Assembly (NCBI GenBank): GCA_002914805.1
Contig: JXTB01000149.1
Span: forward strand, 649,125 to 713,124
From: Parasponia andersonii
Lineage: Eukaryota; Streptophyta; Magnoliopsida; Rosales; Cannabaceae
Direction of reading: 5' to 3'
Length of the DNA: 64,000 nt
The notes beneath the pieces are model-generated. The model saw nothing but the letters and a program-made list of their open reading frames with translations. It was not told where the DNA came from and ran no database searches. Below, in pieces: positions 12,565 through 24,459 of the stretch. Position 1 is the stretch's first letter; the number at the start of each line of letters is the position of its first letter. Both the position numbers and the translations under genes were made by a program.

Positions 12565-12799
12565 ACTAGAAAACTGACAAAACTGCAGTTAATTAGTAGA
12601 CAAACCCTAACAAGTTTTATGAAAATTAGGGGCTGCTTAAGATATCATGCACATTTTGAGGGGTGATTTAACTTTAGCACTATTTTTATTTATTTATTTA
12701 GAGCATTTTTTATTGCAAGGTTCCTAAGCAGCCCCTAATTTTCATAAAACTTGTTAGGATTTGTCTACTAATTAGTTGAGTTTTGTCAGTTTTCTAGTT
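12565..12799. repeat. Fold-back element with 75-bp arms
   Basis: Positions 12565-12640 and 12725-12799 are inverted repeats. The outer ends read CTAGAAAACTGACAAAACT and its complement, and the inner ends run into AGGGGCTGCTTA. They are separated by an 84-bp AT-rich loop. It directly abuts the outer end of the large inverted repeat. A hairpin-type element that promoted the inverted duplication is one reading; the role is inference. Confidence 0.8.
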
Positions 12800-13357
12800 A
12801 ACGTTTTGTCTTAGTCGATTAAGGTTTTACTATTGATTGGTTGAGTTTTATATGTTGATTAACTTGAGTATAAAACCATGATAACTATATTTTTATAAAA
12901 AAAAAAAAAAATGCAGAAGACAACTATATTTCTAGACATTTATTTATTTGCTATGCGGAAAAAAAATTAGTTTTAGAATTGCTATTTATAAAAGAACCTG
13001 GTAAAAAATCCTAATATCTGCCCAATCCAACCCATATACATCTATGTTGAGTTATTATTATTATTTTTTTTAAGTCTCAAAGGAAAATTTATAAATCAGA
13101 AGCAAGAGCAACAAACAAATGAATGTTACAGAACAAAAAGAAGTCGAATCACTAGTCAGTACATTGGCAACCAACAACAGCATATTAATGATTGAATTCT
13201 TAGAATTAAATTTCAATATTACTGTACATTTTTTAATTATAATATGCTTGTCAGCAAGTAATAAGTTAATAACCATTAATAAAGTCCATTAAAAATAGAA
13301 AATTAAAAAAAAAAAAACCATATAAAGAACTAAAATCGAAATTTCTCCCAAGTCCCA

Positions 13358-13394
<37 letters not shown>

Positions 13395-13500
13395 AACAGA
13401 CCCTTAAAGCCAAATACCCTAAAGAGATTTTTATTGCCCACCACCCTCCGTCTACATCTTATGTAAGTTAAACCACAAATCAAGGCAGAGTTGAACTTAC

Positions 13501-13957
13501 CTTCTGCAATTAGAGTGATAGATGAAAGAGTGCGATGACCTAGGTGAGAACAAGAATACACACGGCTGAAGCAAAGCCCAAAAAAAAAAAAAAAAATTGA
13601 AAAATGAAAAATCACTAAGTATGAGAGAAAGAACTTAGGAGCAATTTCTTAAAATTTATAGAGAATGATGAAAAGAAATTGTACCTGTGAGAGAGAGCCA
13701 CGACCTAGCAGGTGAGAGAGACAAAGAGAGAGAGAGAGAGAGTGAGAGGTATCGAGCTAGTAGAGAGAAGAAAAGGGAAGGAGAAAAAGAAGGGTTTTTA
13801 TTGGTTGGTTAGATTGTCATAAGTCTACAGTAGATGTCGTTTCGTATTTCTTACCTATTTTTCTCAAGCAGCAATTATTATTCTAGTTTCTTTTCTTTAT
13901 TTTATTTTAAAATCTTATAAATAAGATGGGTTTTATTATTTTGTATATTGATTGCTG
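13501..13957 (-). promoter_or_regulatory. Presumed CFAP20 promoter and 5' noncoding exons
   Basis: On the minus strand, about 13780-13685 is CT-rich, as plant leaders often are, and ends CTCTCACAG before GTACAA, a good donor. A second possible noncoding exon ends ATTGCAGAAG before GTAAGTT (donor at about 13500). A telo-box-like AAACCCT lies on the sense strand at 13797-13791, just upstream. An acceptor-like CTGCCTGCAG precedes exon 1 (about 11567-11576). The noncoding exon structure is inferred; transcript data would fix it. If right, the inverted duplicate lies in a 5'UTR intron. Confidence 0.5.
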
Positions 13958-15076
13958 GCCATTGGGAGGCTTGCTTTTGGTTCCACAACGGAGGAGTAAA
14001 GGGGCCATGGAGGAGCTTGTGTCAGGGTTTAGTCAAGAATGGTAGATGAGACCTTGAGACGAGGAAAACAGTGGAAATCAGTGAGAAGGTCACAGTCTCA
14101 TGAGCTTGGAGTTGAGCGCGGCACAACGGCGGAGGTGTTCGGATTTGATATATACTCGTTATACATATGTCTCGACACAACACGAATATGACACGATAAC
14201 ACAAATTGTCACCCTACCCTCACCTCACTCATTCCTTCCAGCTCAGTCTCTCGTATGGTCCACATTTTTTATGACTCATATTCTAACATAATATATATTG
14301 ATTATTTGTTGGCTGATTGTTATACTTGAATGGGATGATTACAAAAGTTTTCCTTATGTGTTTTCCTAAGGTTATGTTTGGTACATGGGAGAGAAGTTAT
14401 AAAAGAAGATAAGGTACATAATCCAAAGAATGAAAGTGGAGAGGAAGGTAATAGCTTTTCAATTGTTGTTTTCTGGAATGAGAAATGAGAAAATATACTA
14501 TTAAGAGATTAAAAATTGGTTAAGCTTGATAATTGAAATTCAAAATCTAATTCGTTCCCTCTTAAAATACTTTGTACCAAATAAACAAATAGACACATGT
14601 ACCCCAAATCTATGCACTAATCTTCCACTTCCTCACTTTCTTTCCAATTCTTCCTCGTAGCAAATCCATTCTTAGAAATTAGTATTTATGAAATATGAAT
14701 TTGCAATGATCAACTTGAATCAGTTTTTAATCTTTCTACAGTTGGATAAATTGTGTCATATGAGACCAAAAAAAAAAAAAAAAAGAAAAATTCTCCCATT
14801 CGTTTGGTTTGGACTACTGATTTATGAAATTAACAAAATCTTTTATTATTTTCATAAATCATATTCTAGAGTGAATATTATTCATGTGGTAAGCATATGA
14901 ATATATGAACGATGATGTTCGGTTAAACAAAAAAAAAAAAAAAAAAAAAAGTGCGTGAATATTGTTAAACAAGTGACAAACGTTATGATGGAAAAAGCTT
15001 AGCTTTAGGTACTCCATCCATCTTCTCATCGAACTGCACTCACGCAACGTGTCGGCCAATCAAAAGCCTCTAATGC
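13958..15076. other. Spacer between the CFAP20 and LNK genes
   Basis: No gene seen. A pair of opposed TTTGGTAC-like words (about 14368 and 14573, complementary) bounds about 220 bp and may be a decayed MITE. Poly-A tracts lie at about 14768-14783 and 14930-14949. Confidence 0.45.
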
Positions 15077-15653
15077 CACGTGTCTTCTAAAAAAAATCTC
15101 TTCTATGACTATTGATCCGAAAAGACCAAATTGCCCATGTGGTTATCCACTCGCAACGAATCCATTTCGCCATCACTGGAGGGTATATCTGGAAATAAAA
15201 CTCCTGGATGAGAATCGCTTAGGCACGGCACCACAGCTGATATGGTTCATTAACTTCATTTGGCTCCGAAGTGGGTCCCGATTCTGCCACGTGGGCCAAT
15301 GACGTTGCAGTTTTAGATGGGGGAGTCTCAGCCACTAATGCGAGTCTCAGTTCTCAGCCACAAACTCCCATTCCCAGGAGAGACAACTTTTTTTGATTTA
15401 TTATTATTTTTTCGTTATTCGCAACTGAATTATATGATAATATCATTTGAACATAACTAAACAGTCCTGCCAAAAACCAAAAGCCGTCTTTGTTTTTTGC
15501 CTTTGACATATTTTTTTCTTTTCTCGAACTCAACAAAAACCCATCAAAGTTTTAAGTTTCAATCTTCTTAATCACATTTCTTCATCTGCGTTGCTTTATC
15601 TCTCATTATCAACAACTGGGTTTTCTTCATTTTTCTCCAATAATTGATGTCAG
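15077..15653 (+). promoter_or_regulatory. Promoter and 5' noncoding exon of the LNK-like gene
   Basis: Two G-boxes (CACGTG) are at 15077-15082 and 15288-15293, the second followed by CCAAT and TGACGT. A pyrimidine-rich leader near 15560-15653 ends TGATGTCAG before GTATTT, a plausible donor. It would splice to TTGGTACAG at 16456-16464, 12 nt before the coding start. G-boxes bind bZIP/bHLH factors such as HY5 and PIFs, which suits a light- and clock-regulated gene; the use of these sites is inferred. Confidence 0.5.
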
Positions 15654-16476
15654 GTATTTATTTTTTATTGTTTATTTTTTCATTTATTGCTCAAAAGGGC
15701 CGTTTGTAGAGGATTATGTATGGGTTTAATCTGCACAAAAAGATGAAAATGTTTGTGGGATTTGAGTAAGTTTAGTGGTGTATTTAATGTGTTGATGAGT
15801 GGTTTGTGTTCTCTTCTGGTTGCTAAGAAAGGATTGAAGCAAGTATGAAACTTTAGAAGCTTCCAAGTTCAAATTCATAAGTAAAATCTCTGTGTCAAGA
15901 GGTTGCAGATTTGGAATTAGTGGCTGAAAGGTCATGAGTTTGTTAATTTTTATATGGAGAAATAAAATGAAGCAAAAATAAGATAAAGGGATAAAGTATT
16001 CAAGTGTAATGTTTGTTCATGAATTACTCCTGTGTATATAATGTTTGTATGGAGCTTGTAGGACATCAGAAACCAAAATGACTAACTGTTACCAAATAAT
16101 CCTAACTAGTCTGCTGGTAAAAACCAAAAAAAAAAAGAAAAAAAAAACAAAGGGATTAGACTTAGTCATGAAGAAAAATAAGGAGTTTAGAAAGAAAAAT
16201 AGTTGAATTGAATTTTTCCTTTATTTACTTATTGTTATATTTAGTTTGGGAAAGGTGAAAACTCCAATAATTTTGTCTAAGTAAATGTGTGCAAGGGTTA
16301 GTTATATGACTATTTGATCAAGAAATCAGATTCTGGCGATTTGTATAATTTCTAATTTTCCTTTCTTCCTTTACGATGGCTTCTTGATGACCAAGGACAT
16401 ATATTATAATTTTTTTTGGCGGATTTTCATTTTGTACAACTTCTATATTTTCTTTTTTTGGTACAGATTAGGAGTC

Positions 16477-19400
16477 ATGGAGTGGTGTTTTGGGAGTGGT
16501 GTTGATGATCTTATTGTTCCAGAGGATGGAGGGTTATCAGATAGACTTCCATCTCCTGACAGTTGGTCAAAATGGGGAATAGGTGCGTTCGAAAGTGTTC
16601 CGTCATGTTACAAAAATGGTGCTTTTGATCAAAAATTCACTGCAGAAGAATACAACTTCAATGAAACAAGTTTATATGATGAAGTTGAGATGGAAGATTC
16701 TGTTTATGATAAGTATCAATCTAGCACTTCAAGTGCGTGTGAAGGGTTGTCCTATGAAACTTTTCAGAGAAACGGAGCTTCAAGCAATCGATCTAACTAT
16801 CAGCTTGCCCTGGCAGGATCTGGGCAGATAGATGACATTTACTTGTACAAGCGTAACTTCTGCGATTAAGATACTTGATTTAATGCCTGTAGGAAGTCGC
16901 ATAGTTTTTTTTTTTTAAAATTGCCTTCTGATGATGGTAATAGCATCATAGGAGATCCAGTGGAAATTGAATTGCTCCATTGTTTTTCTTATTCTGCTCT
17001 AATTTATCATTGGGGTTGGGGTGGAACACGGCATCAATATAGTACCATTTCTGTTATGGACTACTATTTTTTTGGTGGTCTAGTTTCTAAAGATGAAATT
17101 TTTTGTTAGGTACTATTTTTGATGCAGTAGATCCATTTATTCGGAAAAACAAAATTGTGCAATAGATCAATTCAATAGCCATAGGATCTCCATACTTCTT
17201 AGATGCTTAATTCTACATTTTGGATTGCAATATTGAGTTCTTCTAGCTCTTTAATGCAGGTCTTCTTTGCTTGAAGATCTTCCTGGGATTGAGAATCTGG
17301 ACAAATCCTTCTGTTCGTCTCCTAAATCCCAATTTGATGTGATGAAATCTGATAATATCTTGAAAGACATGACTCTGAATTCACAAAATACTTCAAGTGA
17401 TGTACAGAGTCTGGGCAGCTCAAGATATCTTAAGACACGTGCCTATTCTCCACCACTGGGTTCGAGACAGGATGGTTCCACTGCTTCAAAGTTTGTCGCA
17501 CACAATTCGCAGCAAAAAGATTTCCCACCAGTTCAGGTGAAATTTTCTATTCCTTTCGGTTGGTCATTGTGGATTTTTTTTTATTTGCATCAAATTGCCG
17601 AACATCCAGGAGAGGGTTTAGCTAAGCAACTGAAAATTTTAATTGTTTTTATTTGAATTTTCTAAGCCTAGATTCGCCACTTGCCTACGTAGTATAATGT
17701 ATGTTTAACTACGACAAGTCTGCTTCAGCATTTGGAGTCGCTGAAATTCTGAGAAAACTTGTTTATAACGAATATTGTTATATCTCCAATAGATTCACCT
17801 AAGTAAAGATTGATTGGGGCTTTGATTGCACCCCTTAAATTCAAGCTTTATTCCTTCAGCATGTAACTTCATGTTTCAACACCCCAGATTTCATGATTAG
17901 GACATAACCTTGTCTGGGTATGCGTAATAAATGAAGACCTGTTGTTTGTGTCCAATGTTGCTCATCTTTTCTGTAAAAAGTAGGGTAGAGGAATTTCTTT
18001 TTGATGGAAAAGAGCATAAGAACATAAAAGAAAACAACGAGTCCTTGTAATCGAGAGAGTTTTAGACAAAAAAAACAGCAAGGAAAAGAAAGGATAAGCA
18101 AATGACATCTTTTATTTGAAGAACTTTTCTACTTTTGTGTGTGTTAGAGTTCATTCTCATACCATGAATATATACATGATTTTACATATTTTCCTTTTTT
18201 CGTTTAATTATAGTACAATATTGAGGTATGAAGGGTAGACTTACTTTTGGAAAGTTTCTTCTTTTCTCAGTAAAGATGTGTAGGCCTGTTCTTTAACAGA
18301 ATATTAAGTAGTCAGGAGATGATACAAGAACTAAATGGAATATCCTTACCAATTATTTCAATTAGCCATTTATTAGAAGGAATTTTATTAAAGCAGTTGA
18401 TGCGTTTTGGGTAGCTTTATATACTGGACATGAACATTGTTCTTGTTCTTGCAATCTGTTTTGCTTTAGATATTGTTTTAAGAGTCTTCTGTTTCATGTC
18501 TGTTATTTTTATTTTTTTAAGTCCTTTCTTTTTTTGATTTTCTTAAACTGGAAGTTTTGTCACAGTCTGTGTTTACATTCCACGACCGTTTTTACAAATA
18601 GTTAAATGATAAATTCCCTTCTCCCTTCTCCTCCTATGTAAGTAGCCGTGTTATTTTTTACTTTTGAATTTTTTTTTTTTTAATTTTATTCTCTTGGAAG
18701 GTTTACTTAGTATCTTTTTTCTTTTCTTTTACTCCTCCGTCTTTGGCTAAAATTAGATTCATTTGTGCTGGATATGCTTTAATATTTGTTTTAGGTATTC
18801 AGCCATTGTTCCAGCAACGATGACTTGAGCATATGATCTTTATATTTGGCTTCAAAATCTTTTGGAATTGTAGTTTTAGAATACCTACTTTAAATTGGCA
18901 TTTATATACACAGATATACAAGCACAAGAATGCGTTTATTACTTGCATATAATTTTAATTACCTGTGTTTTTTTCCCCTTTCATTCTCACAATGTTATAT
19001 TATTCAGGCTCAAGTAAGGTTTGATATTTTGTATGGATGGAAAAGGTTTGTCGTCTAACATGATGAATCTCTTTTGGTCTTTTCAATTATTTCTAAAACT
19101 ATGTTGGAAACATTACTAAATTTTAGTATAAACTTGAGTACATTTCTTACAATTTACAAATATATATCTTCTGCAATCTGCTGTCATTAAGTTTTATTTT
19201 AAGTACTTGATTCTGAATTTAGAAGGTGAAGGTTTGTTGATCAATAATTTTATTTAAGGCATCGTCAATCGAAGCCTCAGTTGCTTCTGAGCATAGCAGC
19301 ATGAACAAACAGATTGATGAAGAGACATCTTTCGAAGAAGCTGTACTGCAGGAGCTTAAAATGGTGATGAATCAGGTAAATATCCAAAAAGGTGTTTTTT

Positions 19401-20880
19401 TTTTTAATAATAAAAAAAGATTAAAAAAAGGAGAGAGAGAGAGAAGAAAACGCAAAGCTAGATGGCTAGGTTGTTTTGAAGCATTGCATTTATTGCTTAT
19501 GTAATTCTTGGACGCAATATGAACAGTTGACAGAAAAAACTCGAATTTCCTTCCGTGATGCATTGTACCGCCTTGCAAACAACTCAAAACAACATCACAT
19601 GAAACAAAACAAAGATGGAGAACTAAGTGTGGAAAACCCTTCTTTGTGGGCACTTGACACCGAAACAAGGTACATTTACATAGTTTTTACAGTCTGTTTC
19701 TTGATTGCCCTTTATTTGCTTGGCTTGATATCGTGATTCTACTTCATGTCGAGGTTTTCCTCACATGTTCATGGAAGAAAATCATGATTAAAACTGTAGA
19801 AAAGGGAAAAAATGGTATCCTCCAGGGAGCAAAGCCGCAATGACCAAAACCAGATTAAAACTCTAGAACTTTACAACACCTTTTTTCCAATTCTAGAGGA
19901 TTGAAGTGAAGGGAAGGAATATTTTTCTGTTCTTATCAATTATTGAAGACGAGAAAAGCTAATAAGTGGAAGACCTTCCTTTTGTTTCCTATAAACTGCA
20001 CTTTTTATGTGGCAGCACGAGATATCTCTTTCGTTTTGCACTTTCAAAGTTTTGACTTTTGCTCTTGTGGGTTCTGCAGTAATGCTACAATCCATACTCC
20101 TGCATTCTTATGTTGTTGCAAAACAATATGAAAGATAGATAGGTGTTAGATGTTCATTTGAGCAATTATTTGCATGCTATTGTCTGATACCATTTGGCAC
20201 AGCCGGAAATATTCGCAGTTTAACATCATACAAGGATAAGAAACCAGAACTTCGGAGAAAACATTTGAAATTTTGTTACTGAATATTGTCTTTCTCAATG
20301 ACAAGGCAGCCCTGTTTGTTAACAAACCTATACTGGAATAGGAACTAGCATAAAACAAAGAAAGAAAGTATTCAAATTGAAAATAAAATTAAGGAAAGTA
20401 CTTAAAGGCAAAAAAGTATTAGGAGACAATAGGTGGTCCTATATCATTTATTTGCTTAATTATTCTACTGTTCCTTGTCCTGGCTGTCTCAGCAGACAGG
20501 CTGTCTTGATCAGAACATAAAATTTCATATTCAGGTCTGGAGCAAAGAGAGCAACTGAGGCAGAGACCAACATCATTGACAGAGCTATTGCGAACCTCAT
20601 GTTCAACAAGAAAGACTTCAACATCCGAGATCTTCCTGAGGCATCATCATCAAACTCCGAAGAAGAGATTGGTGGAGTGACTGAACCATCCTCTGACAAC
20701 CAGTCCTACACGTCTCAAATTCAACATTCGAATGGCCACCAAATTCTGCCGGATGACGCTGAAGTTCCAATCCTTGGTCAAATGTACCCGTGTCTTATGG
20801 AAAACATGAGGACTGGTTTTCAAGGAAATGGTGCAGGGAACAAGAGTATGGTGCTGGAGTTTGGGTCTATGTCTGGGTGA
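16477..20880 (+). CDS. LNK3/LNK4-like (XRI1-type) clock coactivator-like protein
   Basis: Five coding exons join in frame: 16477-16844, 17260-17536, 19259-19375, 19527-19669 and 20535-20880, giving about 416 aa. The start at 16477 follows an acceptor (TTGGTACAG) and opens MEWCFGSGVDDLIVPEDGG, the N-terminal signature of this family. Other conserved blocks are RLPSPDSWSKWG (exon 1), LLEDLPGIENLD (exon 2), FEEAVLQELKMVM (exon 3), LTEKTRISFRDALYRLANN (exon 4) and TNIIDRAIANLMFNKKDFN (exon 5). LNK proteins lack a DNA-binding domain and act in the nucleus as coactivators with REVEILLE Myb factors in the circadian clock; the short LNK3/4 branch is less studied. A 6-nt microexon (about 19009-19014, GCTCAA between AG and GTAAGG) is possible and would add two residues. 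The protein appears intact. The naming follows remembered family patterns, and XRI1 relatives share the C-terminal block. Confidence 0.85.
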
Positions 20881-22287
20881 TGGATTTGCAAGAGGAGGCC
20901 AGTAGGGGAAGCAACATGATTTGAAGTGCATTTGAGTAGTGTTGCGTGTAAATAATAGTCCCAAGTAGCTAGTGGGCAAGATTTAAGTACTTGCTGTATC
21001 AGTTGAGCTCAGTTTTGATCCTAAATCTAAATTTGAGTTAATTGAACAACAACCAGTGTTACAATCATAGGTTCTTTGTAGTCAGATAAATAGAATCATC
21101 TCTCCTGTTGATACTTTCTTTTTTTGGGTTGGAAGAGCAAACAAGGGAGGCTCCTTTAATTATATAACATAAAAGGAACTTAAATATCTTCAATTTTTGT
21201 TGTAAGTTTTCGATAAGTTATGGTACAGTTCAAGATGTACCCTCTGCCACGTTGCAGTTGAGAATAAATTCCATTAAATCTGCACAAGTCAATCATGAGT
21301 ACTAAACTTTCAATTTTTGTTTTTGGGCTGAAAGAGGTCAGAACATAATTTTCGAAGTTTGTTCCTCTTGACCGCTTTATAAGAACTGTAAGGCCGGACA
21401 TGTGATCAAAAGTGTCAACAAGAGAGGATGAGTTCCTGGTTCACTTTAATTAGGACATCAAAACTGTAACTCATTTGTTCTTCTAAGCCAAAACCAAGCA
21501 TGCCCACAAAATTCACGATACAGGAGGGGCAATGTGGCCTATAGGCCTGCCTAAATTCAGGTCAGGATGGGCCTACGGTGGGCTGACCCATCATGGCCAT
21601 GGTGGGCCAACTCATAGTTGAGTTTATTTAGTTTTTCACTTAAAATTTAATAAGATTTGAATCTAAAAATGATTAAATTCTATTTTTATCATTTCAAAAT
21701 CAAAATATATTACTATTTTTAAAATATACACAATATATATGAATTATATATTTTTGGGGCCAATTAGGCCCATTGTCCGGACCTATGTGCCTAAGCCTAT
21801 TCTAGCTTAACAATTTGTATGCCAGAAGAGGACGGGCCTAATATCAGTCGCGCCTGATTTAACATAAGGGGGGATAAGTTTACAAATGCCCTTTTCATCA
21901 AGCCCAGTAATCACATTTACCCGTTTTAGGAAATACCCGTTTTTGTTTGGTTAGTTTCCGGAAATACTCCTGCCTCACTCTTATTCATACGAAAGTCTTC
22001 CACACCTCCCAAATACGATTGTTTCAGCCATGGGTTCTAAAAAAAACAAAGCCCACTACCATGAAAGGTAAACCACACATCAGATCGGCGATTAGAGAAC
22101 CACTATTTCAGCTCCACCACGTCGGAACACATCCGAAGACGAAGAAAGAACAATAATCCGAAGTGTAAAACACGAGAAAGTAAGTTGTACATTTTCATGA
22201 CAAATTTCATTCATTTTCGTGCACTTTCATGGAAACCAAACAACTATCCGCTTAATATAAAAGATAAACAAGAAACAATATATGAAT
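20881..22287. other. LNK 3' region, GGGCC-rich repeat, and possible left part of the MULE
   Basis: About 20881-21180 is probably LNK 3'UTR and flank. Positions about 21530-21850 form a patch with many GGGCC/GGCCC words in AT-rich DNA, resembling a decayed DNA transposon. From about 21870 to the Tat insertion at 22288 the sequence is leader-like and ends in CGAGAAA before GTAAGT, a donor-type site (22180). It could be the detached 5' end of the MULE transposase gene beyond 36295; terminal repeats did not prove this. Confidence 0.4.
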
Positions 22288-23114
22288 TGTGGGACCCGTT
22301 CCCAAATCATACACCACGTGGATGATTATGTGGCAGAACAGGTCACAAACAAAGCCCACTGTCCGACATGTGTTGAGAGTGACTAGCTAAAGGTCACGCG
22401 AGTCGTACGTGGTACCACATCGGCCATTGGGCTGTCCGAGGTTAGGGCCGAGCCCATCCTAGACCCTGGATGGATTCGGCCCAATCCGATTCTTACCTCG
22501 ACAGGTGGGGGTCGGAAGCCCCAAGGGTCTTCCACCAGAATACAATAGAAAGCAACTCACAGCTCCAGACCCAGACAGAGCATTTAATGCGATCTTGAGT
22601 AGGTGTGCGCAGGGTGTAAGCCGTCCTGACAGAATGGCGATTTGTCCAAATCTCGCCCCTGACAGACTCGAGCCATAGAGGACGGCGGAAACTAGGCTAC
22701 AGCGGTGCAGGGGGGATCACGGTAATCTCGGCCCGTGACCTTCGGAAAAAATCTTGATGAAACAGGTACTCGGTCCTGAAGTTGAAAACTAGGAGGTTCA
22801 CAATTTCAGGACCATATATATATGAGTCATGCGTCCCTTTGAAGGAGGCATGTACGCATACAAAAAGAGATATTTAAAAGTTTACGAGCAAGAAACAAAG
22901 ATATACTCATATAGAACTAAATCCTTGCTACCCTGAATCAAAGAAAGACCACTGACTTAAGCATCGGAGAGTCTTTGCAGGTGGCCATCCCCGCCTCTCT
23001 GACCCTACCTGAAGTTCAGAGCATTTTGGAATAGCAAGGACACGTGGACAGTTGGAGGACACAGTATCAGTGGTTCAGAGACACGTGGACGGCTGGTGAG
23101 AAACCGATCTAACA
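22288..23114 (+). repeat. 5' LTR of the Tat element
   Basis: 827 bp, starting TGTGGGACCCG and ending GATCTAACA. It contains several CACGTGG words, the TATA-like string CCATATATATATGAG (about 22825) and a likely leader with repeated GGACACGTGGAC. It pairs with the 3' LTR of identical length. Confidence 0.95.
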
Positions 23115-23117
23115 GTT

Positions 23118-23133
23118 TGGCGCCGTCTGTGGG
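23118..23133 (+). other. Primer binding site of the Tat element
   Basis: TGGCGCCGTCTGTGGG begins three bases after the LTR end. Primer sites starting TGGCGCCGT occur in the plant Athila/Tat branch and are usually assigned to tRNA-Asp. The primer tRNA here is inferred. Confidence 0.6.
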
Positions 23134-23209
23134 AAACAGTTAAGCGTGAGAAAAAGAGTAGGAGACTCACGATCGCGCTCTCTTCGAACAAAAGGCCATA
23201 CAACATCAG

Positions 23210-24459
23210 ATGACACCCTCAAGGATGATAACTAGGAGCACACGTCCCGACGCCAAAGGGAGCTCCCGAGAAGCACGACCAGATCTAGAGCAAAAGCTGG
23301 ATCAGATGCTCGCCGCCCTGACGGAAGCAAACCGGAAGGCAGAGATGGCCCACGAGGCCGTCCTGGGTTTAAGGAACGAAGTTGTAGAGGTGCGCAGAGA
23401 CAACGCCCGCCTCGAAGGGCTACTGGCAAGCAAAGCCAGGAGCCAACGGAGATAAGATTTTGACGAAGAGGTCCAACAAGAATTCGGAAGCCAACCGCGA
23501 GGGTAAGTTCCCGCCCCATCCGGATCGCGGATGCAGGGGACGCGGCAAAGCCAGACGAGACCCCTCCAAATTGGGGCAGCGATGGGCAAAAGACGCCATG
23601 GAAGCCCAGGAGGTACGCCTCCTGACTGGAAGCAAGAAATGATGGCGGAGTTGAGTAAGAGACTCGGGGCCCATCACAGCCAGACCCCGACGATCTGGCA
23701 GAGCAAACTGTGCGAGGGATCAACCGGACGGCCGCCGACTGGATCCAAATGGAGCCTAGGCCGAGAGACTTCACGACCCCGACCTTCAAGCTGTTTGAGG
23801 GGAAAACCAACTCTCTCGATCACATATACCACTTTCAACAGAAGATGGCCTTGGAAACCAGGGACGAGGCTATGACCTGTAAAGTCTTCTCTATGACCCT
23901 GGCGGGACCAGCCCTGCTATGGTTCAGACAGCTCCCGGAGAAATCCATAAACGATTTCGAAGATTTCTGTAAATTTTTCCTAAAGTAGTACGCGGGTGCC
24001 CGAAGACAGCAAAAAACCATGCGAGACCTTGACCGGTTAGAACAGGCCGTAGATGAGTCCCCGAGAGAGTACCTGTTGCGTTTCTTGGAAGTGATGTCCC
24101 TAGTTCATAACGCCGATTCGGTCCAAGCCGCAGGCTCATTTGTCAGGAGCCTGTAGCTAGGATCAATGCTATCAGACCATCTCCTTTTAAATCTTCCGTA
24201 CGATATGGTGGACATCCAGGCGAAGTCGGAAAGGGTATTCAGGGTGCTGGAAAGCCACTAGAAAGCACCCAAGACCTCCGCCGCGATAACAACGTCGCCG
24301 GTACAAACCCCGGCCCTGCAATGGGTGAAGAGGCCCTCACTGGACTAAGGGCCGACTCCAAAACAGGAAGCCCCCATTCGAGGCAATCAAGAAAGTGGCA
24401 AGAGGAGGAAGACGCCCCGCGACCCTCTGTCGAAGTATGAGCTCAACACGCCGATCGAC
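23210..24459 (+). pseudogene. Tat gag, N-terminal and central parts (broken)
   Basis: A first frame (23210-23455) starts MTPSRMITRSTRPDA and contains a short heptad-like coiled-coil stretch. After frame changes, 23710-23988 holds the central gag block (FTTPTFKLFEGKTNSLDHI, then ALLWFRQLPEKSINDFEDF), followed by in-frame stops at about 23986, 24154 and 24259. The capsid-type retrotransposon gag domain is clear, but no single frame covers it. Confidence 0.8.

Larger units (their letters stand above)
10736..12568. repeat. Large inverted duplication of the CFAP20 exon 2 region
   Basis: The arm 10736-11424 (intron 2 part, exon 2, most of intron 1) is repeated in reverse complement at 11905-12568. 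The arms are 689 and 664 bp and nearly identical by eye. The main length difference is the TA microsatellite, 11123-11178 in one arm and about 12156-12179 in the other. The 480-bp spacer contains CFAP20 exon 1 and part of the duplicated promoter. A minus-strand transcript that starts upstream of 12568 and runs into intron 2 would contain both arms. Confidence 0.92.

Noticed and set aside
14022..14291. Short opposing open frames near 14.1 kb
   Set aside because: They overlap each other on opposite strands and lack conservation-like features.
23232..23810. 192-codon minus-strand open frame
   Set aside because: Shadow of GC-rich gag sequence on the opposite strand; no family resemblance.
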